A stretch of DNA of 64,000 bases from Ceriagrion tenellum. Its lineage: Eukaryota; Arthropoda; Insecta; Odonata; Coenagrionidae. The notes under the pieces are model-generated. The model saw only the letters and a list, made by a program, of their open reading frames with translations, made no database searches and had not been told where the DNA came from. The stretch lies in the NCBI GenBank assembly GCA_963169105.1, contig OY720634.1, positions 149,799,584 to 149,863,583 of the forward strand, in the 5' to 3' direction. The position numbers and the translations under genes were made by a program. This document shows, in pieces, positions 23,191 through 33,859 of the stretch. Position 1 is the first letter of the stretch. Every line of letters begins with the position of its first letter.

Positions 23191-26100
23191 TTTCTCATTT
23201 TCCTACTCCTCACGACACTCGTATGAATCACCTTTGGTACTCATTGTTGCTCTAGTGGACGAGATACTCTAAATAAACGTCCTTATGTTGAGCGGTTTAA
23301 TATGAAAGTAACCTAGAAATGTTTTAAGCTTATCTTTCGAGACCTCTCGATATTGACATTGCAGCACGCGTCCTCCAGTTGAAATGGTTATGGGTGACGA
23401 AAAGTGAACAAATTCCACGAATAAAATATTAATTTTGGCATAGGTTTCTCTTATTACAGTATCACCAGGCTGCAGCATTGCAGTGTTTGAGGTATTTATC
23501 CAATTTTTCTAATGTCTCGGTGATATTTCGTTTCCACACAATATCCGCCGAATCGCCAGAATTTTTTGGTTATGGGTGGATTGGCTTATGGTAAAATTTT
23601 ACAAGAAAATTACATCACCAAAATAAAAACAGGTAAAACAAAACATTTCAATTATGCACCAGGGTTGAAATTCGCTATGAAAAAATCATTTGACTTGACC
23701 GGGACATTTCAATTATGTTTTCAAAACAAGGTAGAGCTAGAGTAAATATAAGGAGTTGGAATAGCAATAGTTCGCATCAAGTTGGAGTAATTTTGATTGG
23801 TTCCAAGAAGGCGTGAATGTCCAAGCATGTGCAAATGGAGAACTGAGGAGAAGGACAATAGCTGGACGTGTATTAGGAAAAAAACGAAAAATGGAGAGTA
23901 TTTGCGAAACTCTGCCCCTCACATCCTTAAGTTTTAAGGAGCCCACAGTGAAGTTCTCACCCCACTGAGAGGCTACTATACCTGAAGTGCGCTCCTCGTA
24001 GCTCCCTATCTAGAATCGAGATTCCAAAGCTTTCCGCTATCACCAATTCAATCCCCTCATTGAATGTGGTAATCAACACAACTGACCATTTCGGTAATTC
24101 TGTGCAATTTTTGTTGGTATGATGCTATTAAAGAAGTCATTGAATTGTCACATTTAAATTCACTAACACGGTAGTTCTTATTTCGACTTCTAGTTCTTGC
24201 ACTCTGTCACTACCTACGAATGAGCTAATTTTGTTGCATAATTCAGTGATATTATTCTTAGCAAACCAGGAAACTTATCATTAAAATTTCTGTGAGTATT
24301 TGAAGAAGATTGTGATTCCACTGAATATTTCATGGTCAACCTCCAGTGGATATCTATCTAACGATGGCGCCTACCGTTATCTACGGTCACCTTTGAAGGT
24401 CCGCTGATTATTTTTCTTCTTTTTTAAACTAATTTCTCTGCCTGTGAAAATGGGTGCATTAGCCGGAAAGCACTACTAAATATCAGGAAAGGACTTCTAC
24501 ACATATTGTTTCCACTGGAGTAGAAGTCTGTCAATATCTCATCCTTACGCGCTCACGGGCCAACATTCTCTGGCGCATACGAGCGCATTAACCACCACTG
24601 TTTTCTTAGTCCTCTTGCGTTAGATGATACTTTCTCTTGACATATAGAAAAACTGAGTGAGCAAACGCATGTCAACTCGATGTCAATGAGAACAAAGAGA
24701 AGATTGGACAAATTTTTCACTTATGGCGAAGGAATATGATACTTCGAATAAATGCTGCTGGTGAAGTGCTGTGATTGCAGTAAATTAGCCCTGTTACTGT
24801 AGATGATAGACAGTGATAGGTGACGTTTCAATGACTCTGCGTGTGTCACGCGGCCGTGCTGTGGTTATTGCTTCCCTTGGATGAGTAAATGGTGTCGAGA
24901 CAGTGATAATTGGCCGGGAAATAGTCGATCCACCCCGATGACATGATTCTCTTTGAAACCAGCCTTGAGCATCACGGAAGTGGTGACTATATTTAGCTGG
25001 TATGTTTTTTTCCTTGAAGTTCCCCAGTTTCCAGTAAGTGCCCCAAACGCAAGTTATGCTTATCGGTCATGATACATCTGTAAAATGAAGTTATTATATT
25101 TCAGTCCCATCGGGTGAAATAGGTTTTTTAACACTCAGAAAATTCCATACTACTTGAATTTTTTTCGTTAGTGGATCGTAATGAGGAATGATAAAAAGAT
25201 TTATGTTAAATAACAATTAAATTAACAATTAAAACCACTAACGACAAAGTGAACTAATGTTTTAAATAAAAGAGGGCATTTGTCAGGTCTATTACCTAAC
25301 CTGAAGTTACACATCATAGTAATTAAGTAAATCATACGAATGGTAGCCCATAATATTCATCGCATCATAACTTAATGATGAACTGATGATATCTTCATGG
25401 TTTTGATAAGTAGTTCCTCTGGTGTTCTTTTGTACTTTAGTAGTTTAGGGTATCTTATTTTGTTTTTTCTTCACCCTAACGGATATGTGAAATCAGGTCC
25501 TGTGTATGTTTGAATATAATTTAAACCTTCTACTAGAGTGATTGGATGGTCTTAGTTACAGTTTGATGAGGTGAAGCTGCTGTAGTGCCAAATGGTTTTA
25601 CTAATCTTACGATGGATCTGTGCAAGTTTATGGCGTATATTTACGTGTGGAAAAAATATAAAGTTTATTGAAAGCATGTAATTCTGGATTTTTCTATGCA
25701 ATAAGAATAAATATTTATAGATGATTAGTCGGGACTTTGATGGCAATGCTAAAAAATGTGCAAATTAGAGTATTTAACGATAGCGCCATTGTAGAATGAA
25801 TATTCCTCTAACATTCACGATATTGGTACTGTTGTTGTTCATCCCTTGACAATATGTTGTTTTTTACCATTTATTAAACGATTGAAGAAGATTGCCTTCG
25901 TTTTTTTTCATCCTAAAGAAGCATTTTCCGAGATACCGTAGAAAACAGGATTAAAATAAAAACTAAATATTGCAGAGACGTTTACATGATATATAGATTT
26001 CATTTTATTCCTTAAGAGGGGATGTTAATTTACATTTGGCTGTAATTTATATAATATGAGAGACAAATAGGAAACAGTTTTTTATTTTAGGAACTATCTA

Positions 26101-26330
26101 TTAAATACGATTAAAAATATTTCAAAGGGAAATATCGAAGAAGATATCTTAGTCTATAGAATAGGTAAATATATTTATTACTTATGTATTAGCTTAGTTT
26201 TTATTCATTACTTTGGTTGGCATTTATTCATTAAGCAATATTAATGAATGACAAACGAATTCCCGCACGAAACCAATGGCAGCGTTTCCAAGCGTTAAAT
26301 CATTGTTTTTATACCAGTCGCTGCCTAAAA
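23191..26330. other. no recognised gene; small 10-bp inverted repeat at 25165-25244
   Basis: TCGTTAGTGG (25165-25174) has its reverse complement at 25235-25244, enclosing 60 AT-rich bases. Nothing else stands out. Confidence 0.45.
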
Positions 26331-26359
26331 TTATATACTCCGCTACGACAGTGGCGGCA

Positions 26360-26525
26360 GTAGCATACTAAGTTAGTACCTCCTAGATGCTCACTAGAAA
26401 TAATCTATGAATACTATTTTTAAGTTTGCGACATAGTGCTCTTAGTAGCCGACTAAGTTAATCGCCTTATTTGCGAGTTTTAGCTGGAATCTATGAATAC
26501 GGCCTTATTCTCCGTCTAAGCTAAG
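26360..26525. repeat. diverged direct repeat, about 85-bp period
   Basis: Two segments share the same order of words, ACTAAGTTA then AATCTATGAATAC. The first pair is at about 26368 and 26403, the second at about 26452 and 26488, so the offset is about 85 bp. A further CTAAGCTAAG follows at about 26516. Read on the minus strand the outer end is GGCCGTATTCATAGATT, a style of terminus seen in insect MITEs, but no inverted partner is visible. Confidence 0.35.
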
Positions 26526-26849
26526 GTGCTTCCCTTATGATAAAAGCAACATGGAGTTGTTTCGTTATGGGCCTTTATTTCTCTTCTATATTTACTTGAG
26601 ACTCAACATTAATGTCGGTTATCAGGGGGACAGTCCACTAGAAACATAAATTATGAGACTTTTTTTTAAATTTCTTGTTTCCAAAATTTCACGATTCGAA
26701 AGATAAACGAAATGAGCAAGAAATAATAAAAATCTTTAGTATATTTCCTTCCGTTTGACTTTGATCTCGATTTTGCCCCTCTAGTACCTCTTATTAAACT
26801 TTCCCAAAGAAAAAAAGACTGCAAGCGAAGAAAGAACCTAATATGTGTA

Positions 26850-27181
26850 CAGTAGACCCCCGCTTTTTGATGGGTTCCACTTACGATGGATTCGACTGAC
26901 GATCTGAGCTGATTTTGCGCGCGCTTTTTAAAATTTCAAATTTCTCCGATTTTGTTTTAAATACCGTTAGTGTTTTAAATATTGGTTTAATAATATTTTT
27001 AATAATTTTAATCTAGGATATTTCGTATGCATTGGCTCTGTCGCGTACACTGAATGGATTGGCACTGATGCTCTTTAAACCGATTCCTCGTCCGGAAATA
27101 ATGCCGATTCAACATGCGATTGAATTCGCTTTACAATCGGTCCTCCGGAACGGATTAATATCGTAAAGCGAGGGTCTACTG
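26850..27181. mobile_element. pogo/Tigger-like MITE
   Basis: A 332-bp unit starts with CAGTAGACCCCCGCTTT and ends with the reverse complement of CAGTAGACCCTCGCTTTACG. The CAGTAGACCCTCGCTT-type end is characteristic of Tigger/pogo elements of the Tc1-mariner superfamily. Internal words such as TTACGATGG and CGGATTAATATCGTAA extend the inverted similarity imperfectly. No transposase is present. The expected TA target duplication is visible on the left (TA before CAG) but not on the right (CTG then AA), so one side has mutated. Nonautonomous and old. Confidence 0.75.
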
Positions 27182-30100
27182 AATTTGCTTATGGAATGGT
27201 TATAAGCGGTCAGATAGGCAGAAACTTTGCTTTTTATATTGATGTAGATAGTGAAGGCATAGAAAAATCATATAGCCTTCTGTCCTGGATGTGTAATTCG
27301 ATTTGACTGCATGGATATAGAGCTCTCCTCCCTTACGTGTAAGGCAAGGTTTTGGCAGTTCTTTTTTCCGTCACTAAAACAACATGAGTTTTTTGTGATG
27401 ATTTATTATCATGATTCTTTGGGGTTGAAATTTATTGTTTTAAAAAATCTTGTGATACTTCAAAAGGCTATACATTTTATCATGTCGTTTGGAGCTGTCT
27501 TATGTTTCAAAATGTTCGATGGGTATTTGTTCGGAACGGCATGAGGTCCAGATGAGAGGACAAAAAGAATTCAGGAGAGAAATGTCACTCAGCAGACAAA
27601 TGGAATTTTTAGAGAGAGCATAAAAAAAAGTTTTGATTCACGACTAAGTGATACACGCCGCAATCGATGTCAGGCGAAACAAAAGGCTCGCCATGGGTTA
27701 TTTTTAACAGCACATCGGCATCACTTTATCTTAACCGGAATCGGAAGACTACTCTCCATCGAGCCGACCAATCTATCACTCAGTCAATTATCAATTTGTT
27801 CTTGTAGATTTTTGGATCAAATTTTTATTATTAAGACGGGATAACACTTTTACTACAGAAAGAGATATGCTCCTACTATGACCCACAAGAGGGTGTCTTT
27901 CCGAATTAGTTGACTCGCTCAGAAGCACCCATGCAAGTCATGTAATTATCATCATTCCAACGTAAGCAATTAAATTTCGAACAGCCGTCTCACCGTTGTA
28001 GCGGTTGCGGTCAACCGATTATCCGCCTTCCATGACAGCGTATGGATCACGCGTCTACTTTTTTGGTGACTTAATTCAGTTTATTGGTAGGGACTATGAG
28101 GAAAAATCCCACCCCGATGAGTTGCATAATCACTTATTCAATGAGCAACCTCTATGTCTTTGTGTTTGTTGATCTTTAGCAAAATATTGCAGGGATTAAT
28201 TTACCCAAATTCCGGCAAGAAACTTCTAAGGGAGAAAATTGCTTTACTGAATATTGTGATGAGAGCATCGAGAATGAAAGTTACTATTGAGAGGCTAAAA
28301 TAAAACGCAAGAGATGAAACAAGGCAGTAATATCGATTATTCTATTCTCCTAGGAACCTTAAGTTTTCCACTGAATTTAGTAAGCTTGTTACTTGTCGAC
28401 ACGCATATACACAAACGGTCATTTTCGTTAATTGGCTTACCGTGTTCGAAAAATGGGTAACTGGACCTTATAAATCAATAGCACGGAAATCAAATTACAT
28501 TGGTTTTGATTCACTGTTTCAGTGGTTTATTGAATTTATTGATGAGAATAACCATTCGTATTTCTCATTTTTTACTTCTAAGATAAATAATCTCCGCTGA
28601 ATATTATGCCCCCTTTATTTAGATTTAATTGTGCCGTCAAGGCTATAAATTGCTCTCTAAATGGCAGCATGGCAGAACACCTTTTGCAGGTGCTTTTACT
28701 TCATATTTGCTATTCAGAACTAAGATAAGTTGTGTTATATTACGACTCAATGGGAAATGTGCAAAAGAAAATATTATTTACCTTCGATTAGTAATGGAAA
28801 GTTAGAGGATGTTCAACTTGCATATGTTTTCTTTATACGATAGCCCTTCGTTTAATTCGTATCACTTATCATTCGTTGTTTCACGCAAGTTAATAGTCCA
28901 GAATATGACGGAGACAAGTCACCTGGATCGTATGAATTATGGTTGAGTTAGGTTCTCTTCATCGTAAACCAGTTTAACGCTCCTTTCTCATGCTATCTGA
29001 GCTTCGGATCCCTGAGACAGTAGCAAAGAAGGATTCATTGGCTGAGTGTGGTGACAGGTAGCGGGAATGTTGAGAGGGCGAGCGTCAAAGATTAGGCAAG
29101 TCATCCTAAACGGTTGAATTTCGAAGTCTCTCTCGCTCTGATATCTCAGCGCGTCGTGTCTTTTGGTGACGCGAGGGAAACGTGTCGGCGTTCCCTCCGT
29201 AAAATGACGCCAAATATACATAAATTTTATCTGTCAGTGACGTAATCGATTAACGCTCATAGCAAACGCGGTATCTCTGTGTGGTCACTCGCTCTTTTCT
29301 CCAGAGATTCGGTCTGTCTTTCTTCGGGACCGACCGGTTTACCACTTTTTTAAGAGCTGTAAATCAGTCATTTGAACACATTTTGGGATATCGTTTTCAT
29401 AATGGTTTTTTCTCTTTATAGTCGCCACCCAAGTAACAGAGACCTGTTTATTTCGAAAAGAGACGGAGGAAGGGATAGAGGGTCCTGCGGAAAGACATTG
29501 GATGCGCTCCACGGGAGACAGGGAAGGAGGCAAAAGCATCTTTGAGGTGAGCCGTTTGTGAGATGGAAGGGAATGCCTCGGCTGCAACCGTAGGGCTCAA
29601 TGGACCATTGAAATTGGATTAAAATAACACTTTACATCAATTCCATTTCGTTATCAAGTCTTTAGTTTCGGGAAGAAACTGTTTTCCCTGTTATATTGGA
29701 ACGATTATCTTTTCGGGAGTCTGGAGTTCACCAAGGTTGAAACGTACTGAGTTGGTAGAGAATAGAATGAAAAGTGAACGATTTTTCACGGCCGAATGAT
29801 TTGAACAAAGACCGCCATCATGGATTCTTTTTTATTTACGTGATTCCCTTCACTAAATAGCATTGGACGTGCTATAAATTGGCTGCATTTCTGTCAACTG
29901 CACTGTTAACTTGGACGCACTCTGGTTCAGAAAGTTTTCCACTCCAAGGTTAATTCTTACTTCGTGTAATTTTCATGTGATGAAGACTAATCGTATTTTA
30001 TCGCTTTGATCGTTTGAAATTAAGCAATGCATAAATTTTATAGTGATGCATTTACTTCATTTGACACCGTGACATAAGTCACATAAAGCTTTGAACATAC

Positions 30101-30618
30101 TACACACCCAACGCACCATTCCCCTTCAGGACAAGCGCAGTCGAAAGAAATCAATGATTAGTTTAAGGTAGGCTCTGTATTGATTGCATTTTCATACTGC
30201 CTTATCCTTGCACGCATCTTTGGCTTCCACATATTCTATACTTTGCTCAATACACTCTCCCTTCTTCGTAATTATCTTCATTCTCCCCTTCTTAAGTGTC
30301 TCTAATGCCGTAACATTACATCATTCTCTCCTTCATTGTTAGCCTTTTCTTATTCCACTCTCATACATTCTCTCTAGATGACCATACCGATTCCTTTTAT
30401 ATTTGTTTGATATAGAAGCATCCATTCCGTATGTACCTACATACATGAACCTGTCATTCTCAGTCTCGTCGCTCTTGATTTTATCTCACATGTCGTGGGT
30501 TCGAATTAAGTCTACACTCATTTATATTGATACACCTAAGCTTCACTTCCTTAGAAGAGGAAATTAGCACACTTTTGTGAAATGACGTGATTTTTATATC
30601 CTCGAAATATTATTTTTG
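27182..30618. other. no recognised feature
   Basis: AT-rich DNA with moderately GC-rich patches near 29.0-29.6 kb. Frames are short and unrecognised. Confidence 0.5.
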
Positions 30619-30905
30619 ATCCATATTTAGAGAATACAAATTTCGTACTTTTCCACAGAATTTTATTTCGTGTGGTACAACGCGTTTCACCGACTTGCGG
30701 CATCATCAGGTACAAAAATTCAGTCCAAACAGTACAGGTATATATACAAAATGCAGAAGGAAGGGGGAGGGTAAGGGAGGGTGTGGGAGGAGGGAATGGA
30801 AAAGGAATACACGGGTTAAGTACTTTTTATTTCACTTGGTAATTCTACCACAAAAAATAAAATTCTGTGGAAAAGTACGAAATTTGTATAATATAAATCT
30901 GGATA
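30619..30905. mobile_element. Penelope-like terminal-repeat foldback
   Basis: The left arm (30619-30678, minus sense) and right arm (30846-30905, plus sense) are inverted copies sharing AAATTCTGTGGAAAAGTACG and neighbouring bases. The left arm continues inward into a hammerhead-like motif, which the right arm lacks. The spacer is G-rich on the plus strand (30750-30800), as is the region beside the endonuclease ends of the other Penelope-like loci here. No coding remnant is visible, so it is a terminal-repeat-only fragment. The class call rests on the motif and architecture. Confidence 0.65.
30674..30714 (-). ncRNA. hammerhead-ribozyme-like motif with intact core
   Basis: On the minus strand: GUAC-CUGAUGA-U-GCCG-CAAGU-CGGU-GAA-ACGCGU-U-GUAC. 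Stem I is GUAC/GUAC (4 bp). Stem II is GCCG/CGGU around a five-base loop. Stem III is the self-complementary ACGCGU. The core CUGAUGA and GAA are perfect and position 17 is U. The only oddity is a single U between the core and stem II. It is one of the two best candidates in the window for retained self-cleavage. Confidence 0.75.
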
Positions 30906-31479
30906 CTACTATTAACTTCCACGAAGTGAAGCCTGAAACTGTGGAGTGTATTATGTTTTGACTTAAGGGTTGTCACTATATATTCAAATGGGATCAATTG
31001 AAAAATTTCGTCACTCTTCATCATTGCGGAGATGTTAATGGACTCAAGTAATTCATGGCTGATCTTAGTATTCAATTATCCCCGCTGTAAATGACGCATA
31101 AAATAAATTAAATTTGCGGCAATACATGCTCATCATAAAAGAGACTACATTCTAAACCAGAGATGTTACAGCGAGAAAATTATGTGGAATCACCAGCCAC
31201 GTTGTACACGCTGGTCCAAGCTCGAATACTTATTTTAGCAACGTTAGCCCCTATGGTCAAGTGTCAGATAGCGAGGGTGGAATGGCTTTAGATGTCTGAG
31301 TACTTTACAAGTAATGATTTACTATATCTACTACTTCATGTAAACAAATCTTTTATTTTCGAGAAGTTTTAATTAACTGCCGGGTGAATCATCCATTTGA
31401 TGGAAATGAATTAAGGAAACAGTTCGCCGACAAGTTACTGCTTCCGCTAAGCAGAATCCACTAGACTCTCCGGAAGACG

Positions 31480-31964
31480 TCTGCGAGCCCATTGGGCGTG
31501 AACGCGAGCGTCGCGTTAATTCCCCCGAAGAAGGAAATGTGCGACTTGATAACGCCTTTCGCGTGGACTGGGAAAGCTTTGAAGGTTCCTCGGGGTTAAC
31601 AACGGCAGAGTGGAAAACGCTAATGGGTTTTAGAAATGGCTTCCAATAGAACGGTCGTGGAAGTCGCCGTGAAACGCTGCCGTTCCCCAAGGAGGGAAGG
31701 TGGAGATTAAAGGGGTCGGAAGGGAAGAGTGCCATCGAAGGGAGATTCGGAGCGTGGGTGATGGTGCGCGGACGGGAGAGGGGGTGAGGTGGTGCGTGAT
31801 GAATACGAAAATGCGAGCGTCTGGCTCGGGATATGATGATGGGCGTGGTCGCGTCGTTCGGTAGTGGTGGACGACCATTGGAGGCGGAGGGCAGGAAGGT
31901 TAAGTAGTCGTGAGTCCTAGGTTTTACTGGCCAGGGAAGCAAGAGGTCAGGGCTACCTCCGCAC
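31480..31964. other. GC-rich island
   Basis: A CpG-bearing GC-rich stretch with a purine-rich plus strand (31690-31800). A 198-codon minus-strand frame (31373-31969) runs across it, but its translation is Pro/Ser/Arg-rich and low-complexity, and a second minus frame overlaps it. I do not call it a gene. Confidence 0.35.
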
Positions 31965-32265
31965 GACACAGGGCCGTTCCATTCGATATACTCATTGCTC
32001 TACCGATATGAGTCTTCACAGCCATTTTCATCACACTACACGTGCTTATTGAGCATATACTGCTGTGATAAACCCAAGGAAATGAGCGAATATGTGAGGC
32101 AAGTCGTCATCTCGAATACATATACCCTGCCAAATCAATAAAAGCGTTGAACAACCTATGCTATGCTCACAGAAAATTTGCCAAAATAAGCACATTACTG
32201 GAGGACCTGTTTACGTTGTGAAAGCTCGTATCGAAGGAAGAATGCAATCGATTTTGGACGACCTT
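31965..32265 (+). repeat. repeat family A, copy 1 (unknown class)
   Basis: About 300 bp aligns in the same orientation with 58124-58436. Shared blocks include TTGCTCTA, GATGAGTC-like and CCATTT near the start, TTATTGAGCA/TTACTGAGCA, CCAAAATAAGCAC, and a 38-base block starting TATCGAAG and ending GACCTTG/AACCTTG at roughly 80% identity. No terminal inverted repeats, Pol III boxes or coding capacity were recognised. Confidence 0.7.
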
Positions 32266-32665
32266 GCGCGCGACACGGCAGACCGTGGGTTGGGACGGGT
32301 TTACGATCAACGCTTCCTTACGTGACGGAAACGGACGGGGATGTTCAGTTATCCCAAGCCCACCCGTCAAGGAGCCGTGTATTACGATATACAGGAGTAT
32401 CAACGCCGATTATTGACCGTTTTGGTAAACGGTATTCTCATTGGTCGCAAAATAGTTGTTTGTTTTCATACTTTAAAATCAAAATGAAATATTCTGGAAA
32501 GAACATTAATCAAATTCTCAGGCTTCACTTGGTGGAGCCATATTGCGATGGTTTGTAAATAAATTCACTTTGTGATGTTCCAAAATAGTTTTTAGTATTC
32601 CGACATAGGTGTATACTCTGTGGTTTCAGGCTTGATGGAGTGGAATCGGAGCATTTTCATACTTA

Positions 32666-32712
32666 GTTCCGACCTAGGTTTCGACTCGAAGTTAATTCAT
32701 TATCAAGGGGAC
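32666..32712 (-). ncRNA. degenerate hammerhead-like motif
   Basis: The minus strand reads CCCC-TTGATAA-T, then a stem II region, then GAA-ACCTAGGT-C-GGAAC. The stem III word ACCTAGGT is self-complementary, as in the other copies. The core is altered (UUGAUAA in place of CUGANGA) and stem II pairs poorly. Confidence 0.5.
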
Positions 32713-32936
32713 AAGATTGCACCACGAGCCCCTAATATACATTGTTAGGGTGCAGGGGAGGGGAAGTAGAGGATGGGGAAGCAGCTAAATGGGAGGAGAG
32801 TGGGTGACTGGTTCGAGTAAAGGGAGGGGGGGAAGGATAGAGTATTATTTAAGGATTACGTCATGGGAGGGGGGAGGAAAGGTAAGGTCAGGAAAGGAGA
32901 GTGAGAAGGGAACATTTCATTTAAAACTCACAAGTT

Positions 32937-33225
32937 CTAATTTTTTAAATGTAAAATTATTACCAGATTTTCTAGATAATCCAGTTTGTGCCCCTTGCAT
33001 TGTGAGTGAAGGACTTCCGGGATGAAGTCACTTCGATGGTCTTCCTCAATTAGGTGTTTGGCATATCGGGAGCTAATATTCCCTTTAAGTAAAAAATTTC
33101 GGTGTGCTTTAACTCTGGTTTGGATAGCGCGTCCACTTTGACCGACGTAAACAGTGGAGAAATTTAGACTATTACTCTTTAGCAAATAAACACCAAATTT
33201 ATCTAACTCATCAATTTTTTATTTA
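32937..33225 (-). pseudogene. GIY-YIG endonuclease fragment of a Penelope-like element
   Basis: The minus frame contains FGVYLLKSNSLNFSTVYVGQ, then SGRAIQTRVKAHR, AKHLIEEDHRSDF and KGHKLDYLENL. This covers the GIY-YIG-like pair (GVYLLK and VYVGQSGR), the conserved R and H, and the C-terminal KG-x-LDxLE helix. The endonuclease would cut DNA for target-primed insertion. Most of the domain is present in one frame, making it the best-preserved endonuclease piece in the window. It lacks an intact upstream RT and so cannot act in cis. Confidence 0.85.
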
Positions 33226-33329
33226 GAGTTCAAAAAAATTATCCAAGCAATTTGTAATATAGAATGAGACTTTGAATTTATCTCTGGTAAACAGTTCGCT
33301 ATTTGTTATGACAATTTGCCAATGAAAGG

Positions 33330-33679
33330 AATCTTACATCATCTTTTTCCTATGCCATGCTTGGGTAAGGACAGATTGGTAACTAATCGGAGGGCCATCT
33401 TCACTTGTTGTCGTACAATTTTATTCACAATGTTACTATTGTAGCCATTAGTTACGGCACTACGTTCTATTTAAATTCCACTATCAATTTAAATTTAATG
33501 TTTAAGTTATTACGAGACATAGGGACTGACAAAGCTCTAAATATCACGGAGTTAAAAGCTGATAATTTTTGTGAGAGATAGTGGCAAGAATCAGACGTAT
33601 TTACTACATCGGAATAGGTTGATTTTCTAAAAATGGCGAATTCATGTGTATCTCGTGTTAAGTCAATATTTAACTCCAT
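33330..33679 (-). pseudogene. Penelope-like reverse transcriptase C-terminal fragment
   Basis: The minus frame gives HEFAIFRKSTYSDVV, then SDSCHYLSQKLSAFNSVIFR and ALSVPMSRNNLN. After a short gap another frame gives SAVTNGYNSNIVNKIVRQQ and ALRLVTNLSLPKHGIG. This order (F-x-I-[FY]-RKxTxxD, then H-x-x-SQK-x-[AS]A[FY], then NGYNSN) matches the thumb-side region of Penelope-family RT, which follows the YVDD palm motif. The palm itself is missing. The reading frame shifts between the two parts. Confidence 0.8.
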
Positions 33680-33794
33680 GAATTTTTAATTTTTGCCACC
33701 AACTTCTTATGTAAAATTAATAGATCTATGTAGACTATTAAAAAAACAAGTTAAATGGTCAAGCTGTCGGAGGCTCCCAGTCTATAAACATATA

Positions 33795-33850
33795 GTGTAT
33801 ATTTGCTAAAGTGTAATAGTCTAAATTGCTCAATGTCAAGTCAAAGTTTC
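33795..33850 (+). repeat. short inverted Penelope endonuclease remnant
   Basis: GTATATTTGCTAAAGTGTAA followed by TAGTCTAAATTGCTC on the plus strand closely matches the minus-strand sequence at about 33165-33205 that encodes the endonuclease segment VYLLKSNSLN. The translation here is VYLLKCNSLNC. It appears to be a second, oppositely oriented copy about 600 bp away. Confidence 0.5.
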
Positions 33851-33859
33851 AGATTATCG

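Larger units (their letters stand above)
32580..33740 (-). mobile_element. Penelope-like element, 5'-truncated RT-endonuclease plus terminal repeat
   Basis: On the minus strand the order is RT C-terminal remnant (about 33679-33330), linker, GIY-YIG endonuclease remnant (about 33220-32937), a pyrimidine-rich 3' region (G-rich on plus, 32740-32900), then a terminal repeat with a hammerhead-like motif (32712-32666). This is the expected 3' organisation of a Penelope-like retroelement. The catalytic core of the RT is absent, and stops and frameshifts break the frame, so it is a dead 5'-truncated copy. A second degenerate TTCCGAC-TAGGT block (about 32600-32612) downstream suggests partially duplicated repeat ends. 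Confidence 0.82.

Noticed and set aside
24810..24835. GACGTTTCA resembling a hammerhead 3' half (GAAACGTC on minus)
   Set aside because: No CUGANGA-type core at the proper distance and no inverted partner.
25165..25244. 10-bp inverted repeat considered as a MITE
   Set aside because: Too short, no target duplication, and typical of what AT-rich DNA yields by chance.
30482..30520. GTGGGTTCGAATT resembling a Pol III B box
   Set aside because: No A box at the right distance and no SINE-like tail.
31373..31969. 198-codon minus-strand frame
   Set aside because: Composition-driven open frame in a GC-rich island; a second minus frame overlaps it and no motif is visible.
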